Made by a program: the position numbers and the translations under genes. From Chromobacterium violaceum ATCC 12472 (GTDB taxonomy: Bacteria; Pseudomonadota; Gammaproteobacteria; Burkholderiales; Chromobacteriaceae): a stretch of 64,000 bases of DNA. How positions within the stretch are numbered: the first letter of the stretch is position 1; each line of letters begins with the position of its first letter. This document shows positions 1 through 9,147 of the stretch, one piece after another. The notes beneath the pieces are model-generated. The model was given only the letters and a program-made list of their open reading frames with translations. It searched no databases and was not told the origin of the DNA. The DNA lies in the NCBI RefSeq assembly GCF_000007705.1, contig NC_005085.1:2117752-2181751 (forward strand), in the 5' to 3' direction.

Positions 1-188
1 TCAGCGACGAGGCGCTGGCGCTGTTGTCCGAAGCCGGTTTCGACCCGGTCTACGGCGCGCGGCCGCTGAAGCGGGCGATCCAGGCCGAGCTGGAAAACCC
101 GCTGGCCAAGGCCATCCTGGCCGGCAAGTACCCGCCGAAAGCCACGGTGATGGTGGAAGCCCGGAACGGACAACTGGCTTTCGCCTGA
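1..188 (+). CDS. clpB: ClpB disaggregase, C-terminal end (partial)
   Basis: Only the last 61 codons are inside the window (in frame from base 3); the gene enters from the left. The visible part carries the [15 protein letters not shown] stretch, which is the sensor-2 motif of the second AAA+ module of ClpB/Hsp100, followed by the small C-terminal D2 subdomain. ClpB is a cytoplasmic hexameric ATPase that threads and solubilises aggregated proteins with DnaK. ClpA and ClpC share the GAR sensor motif but have different C-terminal tails, so ClpB is the best call. A strong bidirectional hairpin follows 17 bases after the stop. Confidence 0.85.
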   Translation, partial: SDEALALLSEAGFDPVYGARPLKRAIQAELENPLAKAILAGKYPPKATVMVEARNGQLAFA

Positions 189-204
189 TCCGCCTCTTGC
201 CCGC

Positions 205-236
205 AAAAACGGCCGCTGATGCAAGCGGCCGTTTTT
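205..236. terminator. Bidirectional intrinsic terminator between clpB and tag
   Basis: A 13-bp perfect stem (205-217 with 224-236) and a 6-base loop, with A5 on one side and T5 on the other, so it works in both directions. It lies between the convergent clpB and tag stops. Confidence 0.9.
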
Positions 237-255
237 CATGGGAGGGCTGCCGGCT

Positions 256-825
256 TCAGCCGCCGGGGTCCGGATGCAGGAAGCAGCCGGACAGGTGGTC
301 GTTGACCACGCCGCAGGCCTGCAGGTAGGCGTAGACCACCGTGCTGCCGACGAAATTCATGCCAGCCTTTTTCAGCGCCTTGCTGATGCGGTCGGACAGT
401 TCGGTGCTGGCCGGCACCCGCGCGTCGTCGCGGCGGCGCAGGATGGGCTGGCCGTCGACGTGCGCCCACAGCCAGTCGGCGAAGCTGCCGTGCTCCCGCT
501 GCATCCGCAGGAATACCTTGGCGTTGCGGATGGCGCTCTGGATTTTGAGCCGGTTGCGGACGATGCCGGGATCCTGCATCAGCCGCTCGACATCGTCGTC
601 GGTCATCGCCGCCACCTTGGCCGGATCGAAGCCGTGGAAGGCGGCGCGGTAGCCCTCGCGCTTTCTCAAAATGGTGATCCAGGACAGGCCGGCCTGCGCG
701 CCCTCGAGCACCAGCATCTCGAACAGCTTCTGGTCGTCGCGCTCGGGACGGCCCCATTCCCGATCGTGGTAGGCGACGTACAGCGGATCGTCGCCGCACC
801 AGGCGCAGCGTTGGATCTCGTTCAT
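256..825 (-). CDS. tag: DNA-3-methyladenine glycosylase I
   Basis: 189 aa. Base-excision repair enzyme that removes 3-methyladenine from alkylated DNA. The N-terminal CAWCGDDPLYVAYHDREWG block and the C-terminal NDHLSGC block supply the Tag zinc ligands (Cys7, His20, His177, Cys181 by comparison with the E. coli enzyme). The catalytic Glu of LFEMLVLEGAQAGLSW is residue 41. Length matches the family (about 187 aa). The ATG overlaps the stop of fliW in an ATGA, so translation is probably coupled to fliW. A longer reading frame exists upstream but is the out-of-frame shadow of fliW. Confidence 0.95.
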   Translation of the reverse strand: MNEIQRCAWCGDDPLYVAYHDREWGRPERDDQKLFEMLVLEGAQAGLSWITILRKREGYRAAFHGFDPAKVAAMTDDDVERLMQDPGIVRNRLKIQSAIRNAKVFLRMQREHGSFADWLWAHVDGQPILRRRDDARVPASTELSDRISKALKKAGMNFVGSTVVYAYLQACGVVNDHLSGCFLHPDPGG

Positions 826-1265
826 GGCGTGTGCAGCAGGATGTCGATCTTGAGGCCGGTCTTCTGGATGCCGCGGCGCGAGGACAGGCTGATCACCAGC
901 GGATTGCACAGATTGGCCTGCAGCGCGCCCAGCACCGGGTGGGAATCGCGATCGAGGTCCAGCGGACGATACAGCATCAGCAGGATGGCGGCATCCTGCG
1001 GTCCGGACAACTGCAGCTGCGCGACTTCCTCGTCCGACAGCTCGATCTGAAAACGCACGCCCAGCCTGTCGGGCAGCGCCAGGCTGAAGGTGATGCCGGG
1101 ATCGTCCAGCGACTGCAGCCAATACATTTGCGGCGTCGGCTGGGTGATGTCGTGGAACAGCTTGAAGCGGGTGCAGTTTTCCAGCGCGGGAATGCCCTGG
1201 GGGAAGGTGATGATGGTGGTCTCGTCGACCTCGACGTTGCCGAGCTGGTTGGAATCGAAGCGCAT
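822..1265 (-). CDS. fliW: Flagellar assembly factor FliW
   Basis: 147 aa. FliW is a small cytoplasmic protein that binds flagellin and, when flagellin is exported, binds and antagonises the RNA-binding regulator CsrA. The family opening (a short beta strand, then TIITFPQGIPALENCTRF) and the C-terminal NPLVISLSSRRGIQ segment are visible. A good Shine-Dalgarno (AGGAGA) precedes the ATG. The gene overlaps tag by four bases. No flagellar or csrA genes are nearby in this window, which is usual for the gene in this lineage as far as I know. Confidence 0.92.
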   Translation of the reverse strand: MRFDSNQLGNVEVDETTIITFPQGIPALENCTRFKLFHDITQPTPQMYWLQSLDDPGITFSLALPDRLGVRFQIELSDEEVAQLQLSGPQDAAILLMLYRPLDLDRDSHPVLGALQANLCNPLVISLSSRRGIQKTGLKIDILLHTP

Positions 1266-1350
1266 GGCGTTCTCCTGTGCGGGAAGTGTGGGGCCGTCAG
1301 CGATGATACCCGAGCGCGGGCGTTGCCGCGACGGCGCGGCCAGACCCCGC

Positions 1351-1379
1351 TTGTGCTGGCAAATTTGTCAGCCTATACA
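1351..1379 (+). promoter_or_regulatory. Sigma-70-type promoter for the phosphorelay genes
   Basis: TTGTGC at 1351-1356 and TATACA at 1374-1379 separated by 17 bases, in the gap between the divergent fliW and the first response regulator. It predicts a leader of about 165 bases before the ATG at 1550. Confidence 0.5.
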
Positions 1380-1549
1380 TGGTATTGCGTCAGGTGGAAT
1401 TACGCGAATGTCTTAAAGCGCCGGGCCGTGGACAGGGCTGTCCTGCCGCGTGCCGCGTCGCGGTTTTACGCAGCGTTCATCGATCGGCAAGGCGGCATGT
1501 CCGGTGTCCGGCGCTCAGGGACCGGCCCGTCTGGAAGGGGCAACGTGGC

Positions 1550-2767
1550 ATGGAGCTGAAACCGAAACGGTTCCTGGTCCTGGATGATCAACTGGTCCTG
1601 CGCAAGCTGATTTCGCGGCAGGCCAGCTTCTTCACCCGGTTCGCAGTGGAAATAGACGAATTCAGCGATCCGGCCGAGGCATTGCGCAGCATCGCCGAAG
1701 GCGGTTATCACCTGGTGATCACCGACATCGGCATGCCCGGCATGAACGGGATCGATTTCATCAAGAATGTGGCGCGGCTGGGATATCAGTCCGCGTTGCT
1801 GATCATTTCAGGCTATGACGGCAAGACGCTGCAGACCATCGCCGACATGTCCGTCAATCTGGGCTTGAGCTGCACCCGCTTCCTGTCCAAACCCTATTCC
1901 GCCGAGGCGTTCGTCGCCGCGCTCAACGGCATTTTCAGCGAAATGGAACGCAGCGAGGCGCCGGCGGTCGGGGATGTCGCCCAACTGCTGGCGGATCTGG
2001 GCGGCGAGACATTCCGGATGCAGTTCGCGCCTGTGCGCTCGCTTCACGGGAGGAGGCTGGCCGGCTTCACGCTGCGCACGCTGCAGCTGCCCGACGGCAG
2101 GAGGCTGGCGTTCGACCGCCTGCTGGCTTTGCTTGCCGGGCGCAGGATGGCTTCCGCGGCCTTGCTGGAGATCGTGGTGGAGCGCACCGCGCGCCTGTTG
2201 CAGGACATGCGTCTCTCGGCCGGAATCGACGATTGCCGGGTGAACATCCGCATCGATGAGGCCTGCCTGAGCGCGGACAATGTATTCGACCGCTGCTTCA
2301 TGGCGCTGCAGCAGTCCGAGGTGTCGCCCGCCTGCCTGGGGTTCGCCTTGGCGGACGGCTTGAACCGGCGCTCCGACGCCCTGTGTTTCGAAAACATCGC
2401 CAAGGTCAAATATCTGGGCTTCCGCCTGCTGGCGGACGGGTTCGGCCAGGGTTCCCTGACCGTCAGCAATCTGTTCCGGCTGCCTTTCGATCAGGTGAAC
2501 GCGCCGCTGGAGGCGCTGCAATGGATGAAAATCCTTCAGGGTGAGGATCCGGGCGCTTTCCGTCTGCTGCGGTCCTTTGGCCTCGGGCAGGCGCCGGTGT
2601 GCGCCACCGGGTTGGACGACGAAGAGAGCCTGGCGCTGGCGCAGGCGCTTGGATGCGGCCTGGGCGAAGGCGACGCGGTGTCGCTGGCGGTGCCGGAGGA
2701 GGAGCTGTTGCAGGAGATGGCCGCCGTGCCGGAAGGCGGCCCGATATCGAGCGGGAACCCTGTATGA
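1550..2767 (+). CDS. Response regulator with degenerate EAL domain
   Basis: 405 aa. Residues about 8-130 form a receiver domain: acidic LDD pocket, phospho-acceptor Asp59 in ITDIGMPGMNG, and a KPYS switch lysine. The rest resembles an EAL (c-di-GMP phosphodiesterase) fold but the signature residues are gone: the EAL position reads LGFALADGL and the DDFGTG loop reads LADGFGQGS. Hydrolysis of c-di-GMP is therefore unlikely; a protein- or ligand-binding output is inferred. The ATG at 1550 follows an AAGGGG ribosome site; an upstream extension in the same frame has no such signal. The gene is 10 bases from the next regulator and forms an operon with it and the hybrid kinase. Confidence 0.8.
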   Translation: MELKPKRFLVLDDQLVLRKLISRQASFFTRFAVEIDEFSDPAEALRSIAEGGYHLVITDIGMPGMNGIDFIKNVARLGYQSALLIISGYDGKTLQTIADMSVNLGLSCTRFLSKPYSAEAFVAALNGIFSEMERSEAPAVGDVAQLLADLGGETFRMQFAPVRSLHGRRLAGFTLRTLQLPDGRRLAFDRLLALLAGRRMASAALLEIVVERTARLLQDMRLSAGIDDCRVNIRIDEACLSADNVFDRCFMALQQSEVSPACLGFALADGLNRRSDALCFENIAKVKYLGFRLLADGFGQGSLTVSNLFRLPFDQVNAPLEALQWMKILQGEDPGAFRLLRSFGLGQAPVCATGLDDEESLALAQALGCGLGEGDAVSLAVPEEELLQEMAAVPEGGPISSGNPV

Positions 2768-2777
2768 AGGAGACAAA

Positions 2778-3512
2778 ATGATCTCGGTCGACCTGGCCCG
2801 CCTGCGCATCCTGATCGTGGACGACCAGACGCTGGTGCGCACGCTGATTTCCCAGTCCCTGCAGAGCATGGGCATCAAGCAGGACCACATCTTCCAGGCC
2901 GCGGATGGGACGACGGCGATGCGGCTGCTGGATATCCGGTCCGTGGACATCGTGCTGTGCGATGTGCAGATGCAGCCGATGAACGGCATGGACCTGCTCA
3001 AGGAGCTGCGATGCGGGCATACCGCCAACGCGTCCAATCTTCCCTTCGTCTTCCTGTCGGGACACGCTGACCGCAGCAATGTGGTGCTGGCCAGCCAGCT
3101 GCATGCGGATGGTTTCGTGGTGAAGCCGCCGAAGCCGGCGGATGTGGAAAAGGCGATACAGGTGGCGATGAACCGCGGCCGGCCTGAAATCGACCCGTTC
3201 AGCTACTACCATGTCGCCACCGGGACCGAATACGACAAGAAGGTGTTCGGCCGCCTGTTCGAGACCCGCGCGCCGGCATCCCAGGACGAGCCCCAGGAAC
3301 AGTGCCTGTCCCTTGACAAGATCCGGTCAGGTTCGGTGTTGACGCGCGATCTGCGCAGCAGGGCGGGACATTTGTTGTTGCCGAGAGGGGCCAGCATTTC
3401 GGCGAACCAGATCGCCGTGCTGCGCGATTACAGCGAGCGTTACGGCGTCACGCAGATTTACGTCGCGAACAGCGATGAGGCGGCCGCCAATCCAACGGTG
3501 GCGAGGCATTAG
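2778..3512 (+). CDS. Response regulator with C-terminal domain resembling the N-terminal part of HD-GYP proteins
   Basis: 244 aa. A receiver domain occupies residues about 12-140 (LIVDDQ acidic pair, phospho-acceptor Asp62 in [12 protein letters not shown], and a KPPKP lysine loop). Residues about 185-235 ([29 protein letters not shown]...) look like the short domain that precedes HD-GYP phosphodiesterases, but no HD-GYP domain follows. The output is unknown. GAAGGAG stands six bases before the ATG. The next gene, the hybrid kinase, starts two bases after the stop, so the three genes are almost certainly one transcript. Confidence 0.8.
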   Translation: MISVDLARLRILIVDDQTLVRTLISQSLQSMGIKQDHIFQAADGTTAMRLLDIRSVDIVLCDVQMQPMNGMDLLKELRCGHTANASNLPFVFLSGHADRSNVVLASQLHADGFVVKPPKPADVEKAIQVAMNRGRPEIDPFSYYHVATGTEYDKKVFGRLFETRAPASQDEPQEQCLSLDKIRSGSVLTRDLRSRAGHLLLPRGASISANQIAVLRDYSERYGVTQIYVANSDEAAANPTVARH

Positions 3513-3514
3513 GC

Positions 3515-6500
3515 ATGCAGTTGTCAGGACACAGCCGCAGCCAGGCGGTGGTGATCGGCCGAAGCGTGCTGGCGATCGTTCTGCTTCTTGGCCTGCTGCA
3601 GGCCGGCGTGGTGGCGGCATTGCAGTTTTCCGCCTGGCGGGCCTATCAGCTGGCGGAATCGCTGGTGCGCCTGAACCAGGATGCGTACGGGGTCCGGAAT
3701 TTCGCCAATCTGCAGGCCAAGGAAAGCGGTTTGCTGATGGAGGCGCTGCTGGCGAAACGACCGGATGAGGCGGCGCTGAGCCAGATGGCGCGGCAGGTGG
3801 ACGAGAGCTTTCTGACTCTGGTGACCACTTGGTACGGCCGCGACGAGGGCCACGCGGCGGAGCGTCTCGCCAGCCTGCGGCAATCGGTCAGGCAATTTCA
3901 GCAACTGAGGGTGGCGGCGCGCCGGGAAATGCGGGGCGATGCCGCAGACCGGGAGGTCCAGCTCGCCAAATTGTACGAAGGCACCCGCGATGTCCAGCAG
4001 CAGGCGCAATTGCTGCTGGACGCCGTGGTGGCGAGTATGGCGGCCAGCGGAGAGTCGCGCATCAGCAACCTGGCCTGGTTGCGTCAGGATGCGGCGACGC
4101 TGACCTACTGGCTCCGTTCCAGCGCGCAGGCGCTGGTGCTGCGTTCCGAGCTGAAAGGCAGGCTGGATCGCCGCACCGAGGAGTCGCTGGCGCGCGGCCT
4201 GAGCGCCGGCATGCTGCTGCTGGGGCGCTTGCAGCCTAGGCTGGACAGCATCGGCGATCCGGCGCTGTCGAAGCGCTTCGCCGATATCACCATGCAGGCG
4301 AACCGGCTGCAATTGCTGACCCAGCTGCAGCTTGAGCAGGTGGACGGCCGCCTGCAGTTCAGCCAGGCCACCGATTACCGGCGCAATCTGGCCCAATTGT
4401 CCGATTCGTTGGACCGTGCCCGAGGGGAGATCGCCGAGCGGGCGCAGCGCACCTTGCAGGAAAACCGCATCCACTATCGGAACACCTTGCTGAGGGAGGG
4501 AGCGTTCGGACTCGCGGTGCTGGCGCTGCTGGCCTTCCTGTGCTATGTCGTGGTGCGCAAGGTGCTCAGGCCCCTGGACTTTCTGCAGCGCATGCTGGAC
4601 GTTTCGGGCGACTCCATGCTGGTGGTCGACCAGAACGGCGTGATCGACATGGCCAACGAGGGCGCGGGACGCATGTTCGGCTACCCGATGAGCGCGCTGA
4701 TAGGCATGCCGGTCCGACAGCTTTTCGTGGTGGACGACGAGCTGCTGTCGGTGCTGGCCGCGCTGGAGGTGCAGACGGGACGAACGATGCCGGTCGAGGG
4801 CATGGGCAGCAGCGGCGAGCGTTTCCACGCGATGCTGAACGTGGGGCGCTTCCAGGAAGACATCAATCGGCCGCTGAACATCCTGATCGTGCGCGACGAG
4901 CACAAGCGGAGGCTGGCGGAGAACTCGCTGGAGCGCAGCGTCGCCCTGCTGTCGGTGATTTCGGAAATCGAGGCGATGCTGCTGTCGCGCGCCGAGCGCG
5001 ACACCGTGTTTCAGCGCTTGCATCATACCTTCCTCGAGTTCACCAGCTCCGAGCAATGCCTGCTGGTGGCCTGGACCATGGGCGACGAAGCCGAGGAGTG
5101 CCTGGTGCCCCAGGCGGGAGAGTGGCCGGATTTTCTGCCGCTGCCGCAGCAGCTGTCGCAGACCGACATGCCGCTGGCCGCGCTGTTCCGCAGCCTGACG
5201 GCCCAGCCGTCATGGGTGTCGCTGCCGGTGATGCTGGGCGGCGAGGCCGCGGCCGGCGTCTGCCTGCTGCGGCCCACGCTGTCGCAGCTGGGCATCAGCA
5301 TCCTGCCCTTGCTGGGCGCCTACGCCAACATCCTGGGTTTTTACGCCGAGGAAGACAGGCGCAAGCTGTCCGAGGCGCAATTGCGGGCCGTGCTGCAGGA
5401 GGAGGAGGCCGTCTATTCGGCATCGCCGGTGGGGCTGCTGCGCTTGAACGAGCATTTCCAGATCACTCGCGCCAACCTCACGGCCGAGAGCATATTCGAC
5501 GTCGGCGACGAATACGGCCTGTCCGGCATGCACCTGATGGAGCTGCTGGCATCCGAACACGGCTGGTACGAGCTGGCCGAGCAGATGTCCAAGATGCAGC
5601 AGGACAATGCCCGCATCCATTGCGAGCTGGAGTGCCTGACCGGCACCGGCCGGCCGATCTGGGTGCTGTTCGAGGGGCAGCTGCTGTTCCCCGACGCCAG
5701 CGAGTCGGTGATCATCCTGGCCTGTCTCGACATCACCGAGCGCAAGATGGCCGAATTCGAGCTGAGGATGGCGCGCGACCAGGCCAACGCCGCCAACCGC
5801 GCCAAGAGCGCCTTCCTGGCGACGATGAGCCATGAAATCCGCACGCCGATGAACGGCGTGCTGGGGATGCTGGAACTGCTGGCGATGACCCGGCTGGACG
5901 CTGAGCAGAGCGACACCGTCGCCACCATCCAGGATTCGGCCAACACGCTGCTGCGATTGATAGACGACATCCTGGATTTCTCCAAGATCGAGGCGGACCG
6001 GCTGGAGATCGTGCCCACCCGCACCGCGATACGGCCTTTCATGGACAGCGTGCGCAGCCTCTACCACGAGAACGCCAGCAAGAAGGGCCTGGAGCTGACG
6101 CTGACGCTGGACGACAAGCTGGCACCGACGCTGGTCATCGACCCGCTGCGGGTGAGGCAGATCCTGCAGAACTTCATCAGCAACGCCATCAAGTTCACTG
6201 CCAGCGGCAAGGTGGACATCCGGGTCAAGGTGATGGATACCGTGGCCAATTACCAGGTGCTGAGCTTCGAGGTCGAGGACACCGGCATCGGCATGTCCCA
6301 GGAGCAACTGAGCAAGCTGTTCCAGCCGTTCACCCAGGCGGATTCCGAAACCACCCGCCGTTTCGGCGGAACGGGGCTGGGGCTGGCGATCTGCCGGCGG
6401 CTGGCCGGCCTGATGGGCGGCCACGTGGAGATGGAGAGCGAGCAGGGCAAGGGCAGCTGCGCCAGGCTGTTGCTGGAGGTGGAGTGGCTGGCCGAACAGG

Positions 6501-7405
6501 TGGAGCCGGTCATGCTGCCGGAGCAGCGCGTGCCGCTGGAGACCGTGATCGCCGCCGCTCAGGCCGACAAGGAGATCAGCCTGGGCAGCGGACTGTTTCC
6601 CATTCTGTTCGCCGAGGACAACCCCACCAATCGCAAGCTGACGCTCAAGCAGCTGGAAAAGCTCGGCTACCCGGCGGACTGGGCCGAGGACGGCGACCGG
6701 GCCTTCAGCAAATGGCTGTCCGGACGTTACTCGCTGATTCTGACCGACTGCCACATGCCCGGAATCGACGGCTACCAACTGGCGCGGCTGGTGCGCGCCC
6801 ATGAGGAGTCGCATCCCGAGCGCGGCCGCATTCCCATCGTCGCCTGCACCGCCAACGCGGCCAAGGAGGAGGTGGACAAGACGCGCGAAGCCGGCATGGA
6901 CGATTTCCTGACCAAGCCGCTGTCCATCCTGGCGCTTGAAGCGACATTGCGAAAATGGATGGGCTCCATGTCCGGGTCTCCGCCGGACGGCGCCGCCGCG
7001 TCGTCCGACGTCCCTGGCAAGGCCGAGGTCGCGGAGCCGCCGCCTCTGGATGCGCCGCGGATCCCGGTGGACCGAAGCGTGCTCGAGGTGTACAGCAATG
7101 GCGAGTTGAGCGTGGAGCTGGAGATCCTGCGCGAATTCCAGACCGGCAACAGCGAGGACGTGGCCGAACTGCGCGCGGCGATGGCCGCGGAGGATGCGGA
7201 GCGCATCGGCTTTTCCGCGCACCGCATCAAGGGCGCCAGCCGCATGGTGGGAGCCAACGGCATGGGCGACGCCGCCGAGGCGGTGGAGAAGGCGGGCAAG
7301 GCGCGCGACCTGGAGCTGGCCAGGAAAAAGATGGTTTTCTTCGAAGACCAGCTGGCCGTCTTCGAAAACTGGCTGGCCAGCCAGGGCGAAACGGTCGCCG
7401 AATAG
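3515..7405 (+). CDS. BvgS-type hybrid histidine kinase
   Basis: 1296 aa inner-membrane sensor. Order of parts: transmembrane helix about 13-33, a helical periplasmic region, second transmembrane helix about 329-348, PAS about 360-450, a GAF-like segment about 485-615, a second PAS about 625-745, HisKA with His773 in [11 protein letters not shown], HATPase with the N box near 880, DTGIGM near 920 and GGTGLGL near 950, a receiver with Asp1078 in [11 protein letters not shown], and an HPt domain with His1236 in SAHRIKGAS. All four phosphorelay residues are present. The natural targets are the two response regulators directly upstream. The periplasmic ligand cannot be read from the sequence. Confidence 0.9.
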   Translation: MQLSGHSRSQAVVIGRSVLAIVLLLGLLQAGVVAALQFSAWRAYQLAESLVRLNQDAYGVRNFANLQAKESGLLMEALLAKRPDEAALSQMARQVDESFLTLVTTWYGRDEGHAAERLASLRQSVRQFQQLRVAARREMRGDAADREVQLAKLYEGTRDVQQQAQLLLDAVVASMAASGESRISNLAWLRQDAATLTYWLRSSAQALVLRSELKGRLDRRTEESLARGLSAGMLLLGRLQPRLDSIGDPALSKRFADITMQANRLQLLTQLQLEQVDGRLQFSQATDYRRNLAQLSDSLDRARGEIAERAQRTLQENRIHYRNTLLREGAFGLAVLALLAFLCYVVVRKVLRPLDFLQRMLDVSGDSMLVVDQNGVIDMANEGAGRMFGYPMSALIGMPVRQLFVVDDELLSVLAALEVQTGRTMPVEGMGSSGERFHAMLNVGRFQEDINRPLNILIVRDEHKRRLAENSLERSVALLSVISEIEAMLLSRAERDTVFQRLHHTFLEFTSSEQCLLVAWTMGDEAEECLVPQAGEWPDFLPLPQQLSQTDMPLAALFRSLTAQPSWVSLPVMLGGEAAAGVCLLRPTLSQLGISILPLLGAYANILGFYAEEDRRKLSEAQLRAVLQEEEAVYSASPVGLLRLNEHFQITRANLTAESIFDVGDEYGLSGMHLMELLASEHGWYELAEQMSKMQQDNARIHCELECLTGTGRPIWVLFEGQLLFPDASESVIILACLDITERKMAEFELRMARDQANAANRAKSAFLATMSHEIRTPMNGVLGMLELLAMTRLDAEQSDTVATIQDSANTLLRLIDDILDFSKIEADRLEIVPTRTAIRPFMDSVRSLYHENASKKGLELTLTLDDKLAPTLVIDPLRVRQILQNFISNAIKFTASGKVDIRVKVMDTVANYQVLSFEVEDTGIGMSQEQLSKLFQPFTQADSETTRRFGGTGLGLAICRRLAGLMGGHVEMESEQGKGSCARLLLEVEWLAEQVEPVMLPEQRVPLETVIAAAQADKEISLGSGLFPILFAEDNPTNRKLTLKQLEKLGYPADWAEDGDRAFSKWLSGRYSLILTDCHMPGIDGYQLARLVRAHEESHPERGRIPIVACTANAAKEEVDKTREAGMDDFLTKPLSILALEATLRKWMGSMSGSPPDGAAASSDVPGKAEVAEPPPLDAPRIPVDRSVLEVYSNGELSVELEILREFQTGNSEDVAELRAAMAAEDAERIGFSAHRIKGASRMVGANGMGDAAEAVEKAGKARDLELARKKMVFFEDQLAVFENWLASQGETVAE

Positions 7406-7443
7406 CGCCGCCCGCCATTCGGGCCAGTCCATTCCGCCCAGGC

Positions 7444-7472
7444 TTGGCCTGGATGCGGGCCGGGCTTAGAAT
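7444..7472 (+). promoter_or_regulatory. Promoter placed to give a leaderless mRNA
   Basis: TTGGCC (7444-7449), 17 bases, TAGAAT (7467-7472). The ATG of the next gene starts at 7481, only eight bases after the -10, which is about where transcription should begin. No Shine-Dalgarno is present. Confidence 0.5.
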
Positions 7473-7480
7473 CCGCTCTC

Positions 7481-8308
7481 ATGAACCACGCACAATCGCT
7501 TTATCCGCTGATCGAAAGGGCGCTGCTGTGCCCGGTGCTGGAAGACAAGCTGGCGCTGGCCGAGCGCCTGCATCGCGACTGGCGGGCCGGGATGCTGGCC
7601 CGGCTGGCGTCTCCCGCTCCTTATCCTTTGCCCGAGCCGGGGCGGCCCGAGCGGCCGGAGCTGGTGCACCCTGCCCGCGTGCCCAAGCGCAGCCTGTCCA
7701 CCCGCCGCGGCCACGGCGCGCTGCTGCACGCGATCGCCCACATCGAGTTCAACGCGGTCAACCTGGCGCTGGACGCCGCCTGGCGTTTTCGCGACATGCC
7801 GGACGAATTCGTCGACGATTGGCTGAAGGTGGCGGCCGAGGAGGCCGGGCATTTCCGCCTGCTGCAGGGACGCTTGGCCGAACTGGGCTTTTCCTATGGC
7901 GATTTCCCCGCGCATGACGGCCTGTGGGCCATGTGCCGCAAAACCGATCGCGACGCGATGGTCAGGATGGCGCTGGTGCCCCGGGTGCTGGAGGCGAGGG
8001 GGCTGGATGTCACGCCCGGCATCCAGCGCAGGCTGGCTGGCATAGGCGATCATGCCAGCGTGGCGGTGCTGGACGTCATCCTGCGCGACGAGGTCGGCCA
8101 TGTGCTGATAGGAAACCGCTGGTTCGTCCGGCTGTGCCGCGAAAGAGGGCTGGAACCCCAGGCCACTTTCCGCGGTCTGCTCGAACAGCACGCGATGCAG
8201 CTGCATCCGGGCGATTACAATCTGGACGCCCGCGCCGCCGCCGGTTTTTTCGCCGACGAGCTGGAAGCGCTGGCGCGTCTGACCGAATCCGTCTCAGACG
8301 GCCGTTGA
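7481..8308 (+). CDS. DUF455 ferritin-like domain protein
   Basis: 275 aa, cytoplasmic, no signal peptide. The four-helix ferritin-like pattern of DUF455 (PF04305) is visible as HIEFNAVNLALDA, EEAGHF, EARGLD and RDEVGHV, whose Glu/His residues would bind a di-iron site. The family is related in fold to the tRNA hydroxylase MiaE, but the substrate of DUF455 proteins is not established. The start is the only ATG near a promoter; there is no ribosome site, suggesting a leaderless message. It is separated by 75 bases from the kinase operon. Confidence 0.85.
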   Translation: MNHAQSLYPLIERALLCPVLEDKLALAERLHRDWRAGMLARLASPAPYPLPEPGRPERPELVHPARVPKRSLSTRRGHGALLHAIAHIEFNAVNLALDAAWRFRDMPDEFVDDWLKVAAEEAGHFRLLQGRLAELGFSYGDFPAHDGLWAMCRKTDRDAMVRMALVPRVLEARGLDVTPGIQRRLAGIGDHASVAVLDVILRDEVGHVLIGNRWFVRLCRERGLEPQATFRGLLEQHAMQLHPGDYNLDARAAAGFFADELEALARLTESVSDGR

Positions 8309-8330
8309 ATCTTCATCGAAGCAGATATTC

Positions 8331-8546
8331 ATGATCAAGCTGATTTATCGCATGCGCGACAACCGCAGGCTGGCCACCGCCATGCTGCTGCTGTCCACGC
8401 TGGTCTTCATGCTGGCCTCCGCCCTCTGGCGCGGCGGCGCCGCCGACGGCGCGCTGGCCGCCTTGCTGTGCCCCTTGCTGCTGTTGCTGGCGCTGGCGGG
8501 GCAGCTGGCTGCGCTGTGGGCGCTTTTACAAAAACCACGAAAATAA
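8331..8546 (+). CDS. Small membrane protein of unknown function
   Basis: 71 aa. A basic N-terminus (MIKLIYRMRDNRR) is followed by two hydrophobic segments, about residues 14-33 and 42-66, with a basic C-terminus, consistent with a two-helix inner-membrane protein. It starts 22 bases after the DUF455 gene and is probably co-transcribed with it. I do not recognise a family. Confidence 0.6.
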   Translation: MIKLIYRMRDNRRLATAMLLLSTLVFMLASALWRGGAADGALAALLCPLLLLLALAGQLAALWALLQKPRK

Positions 8547-8648
8547 AACGGCTTTTAAAAACAGCGGCTTAAAGTTGCCGCAATGCGTTGGACGGGCTTG
8601 ACGCTGTCCTTCCGGCCGAGGATAATCGCGACCGGATAAAACTGAAAA

Positions 8649-8683
8649 CAGGCTCCGCTATGGTGCGGAGCCTGTCGTTTTTT
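8649..8683 (+). terminator. Intrinsic terminator upstream of the 8706 gene
   Basis: A 10-bp stem (8649-8658 with 8665-8674) and a T-rich tail ending T6. It probably ends the 7481-8546 transcript. Since it lies just 23 bases before the next start codon it could also act as an attenuator for that gene. Confidence 0.7.
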
Positions 8684-8705
8684 GCACTTGCGGAGTGTCT
8701 GCACC

Positions 8706-9125
8706 ATGGAGCACCAGGTATTCCTGCGTAAGCTGGAAACCAATGCGCTGCCAGCATCGGATTTCAATCATCAAGCCCATCTGTACGCCGCCTGGGGCTA
8801 TCGCCGGGAATACCCGGCGCCGGAGGCGGCGGCGCGCTGCGCGCATGCGCTGTCGCGTTTCGCGATGGCCAATGGCGCGGCGACCAAGTACAACCACACG
8901 CTGACGATGGCGCTGCTGGCCATCGCCTACAGCCGCGTCGAATCCAGTCCCGAACTGATGGAAGACTGGCCGGCCTTCCTGTGCCGCTGCGGCGACCTGG
9001 TCGAGAATGCCCGCGCCGTGCTCGAGCAATACTATTCCGCGGAGCGGCTGCAGACCGACTCCGCGCGCAAGGCCTTCGTCAAGCCGGACCGGGAGCCGCT
9101 GCCGGTCTCCTGCCTGCTCAACTGA
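8706..9125 (+). CDS. Uncharacterised conserved protein
   Basis: 139 aa, soluble, no signal peptide or membrane segment. It contains FNHQAHLYAAWGY and, later, AATKYNHTLTMALLAIAYSR, a pattern I associate with small uncharacterised proteins having a paired His motif (NH..HL and KYH.TLT). No enzymatic role can be assigned. The ATG follows a GGAG-containing sequence about ten bases upstream; it sits directly behind a terminator hairpin. It ends 22 bases before trhP and may share its transcript. Confidence 0.65.
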   Translation: MEHQVFLRKLETNALPASDFNHQAHLYAAWGYRREYPAPEAAARCAHALSRFAMANGAATKYNHTLTMALLAIAYSRVESSPELMEDWPAFLCRCGDLVENARAVLEQYYSAERLQTDSARKAFVKPDREPLPVSCLLN

Positions 9126-9147
9126 TACACCGAGAATTCCCCAAGCA

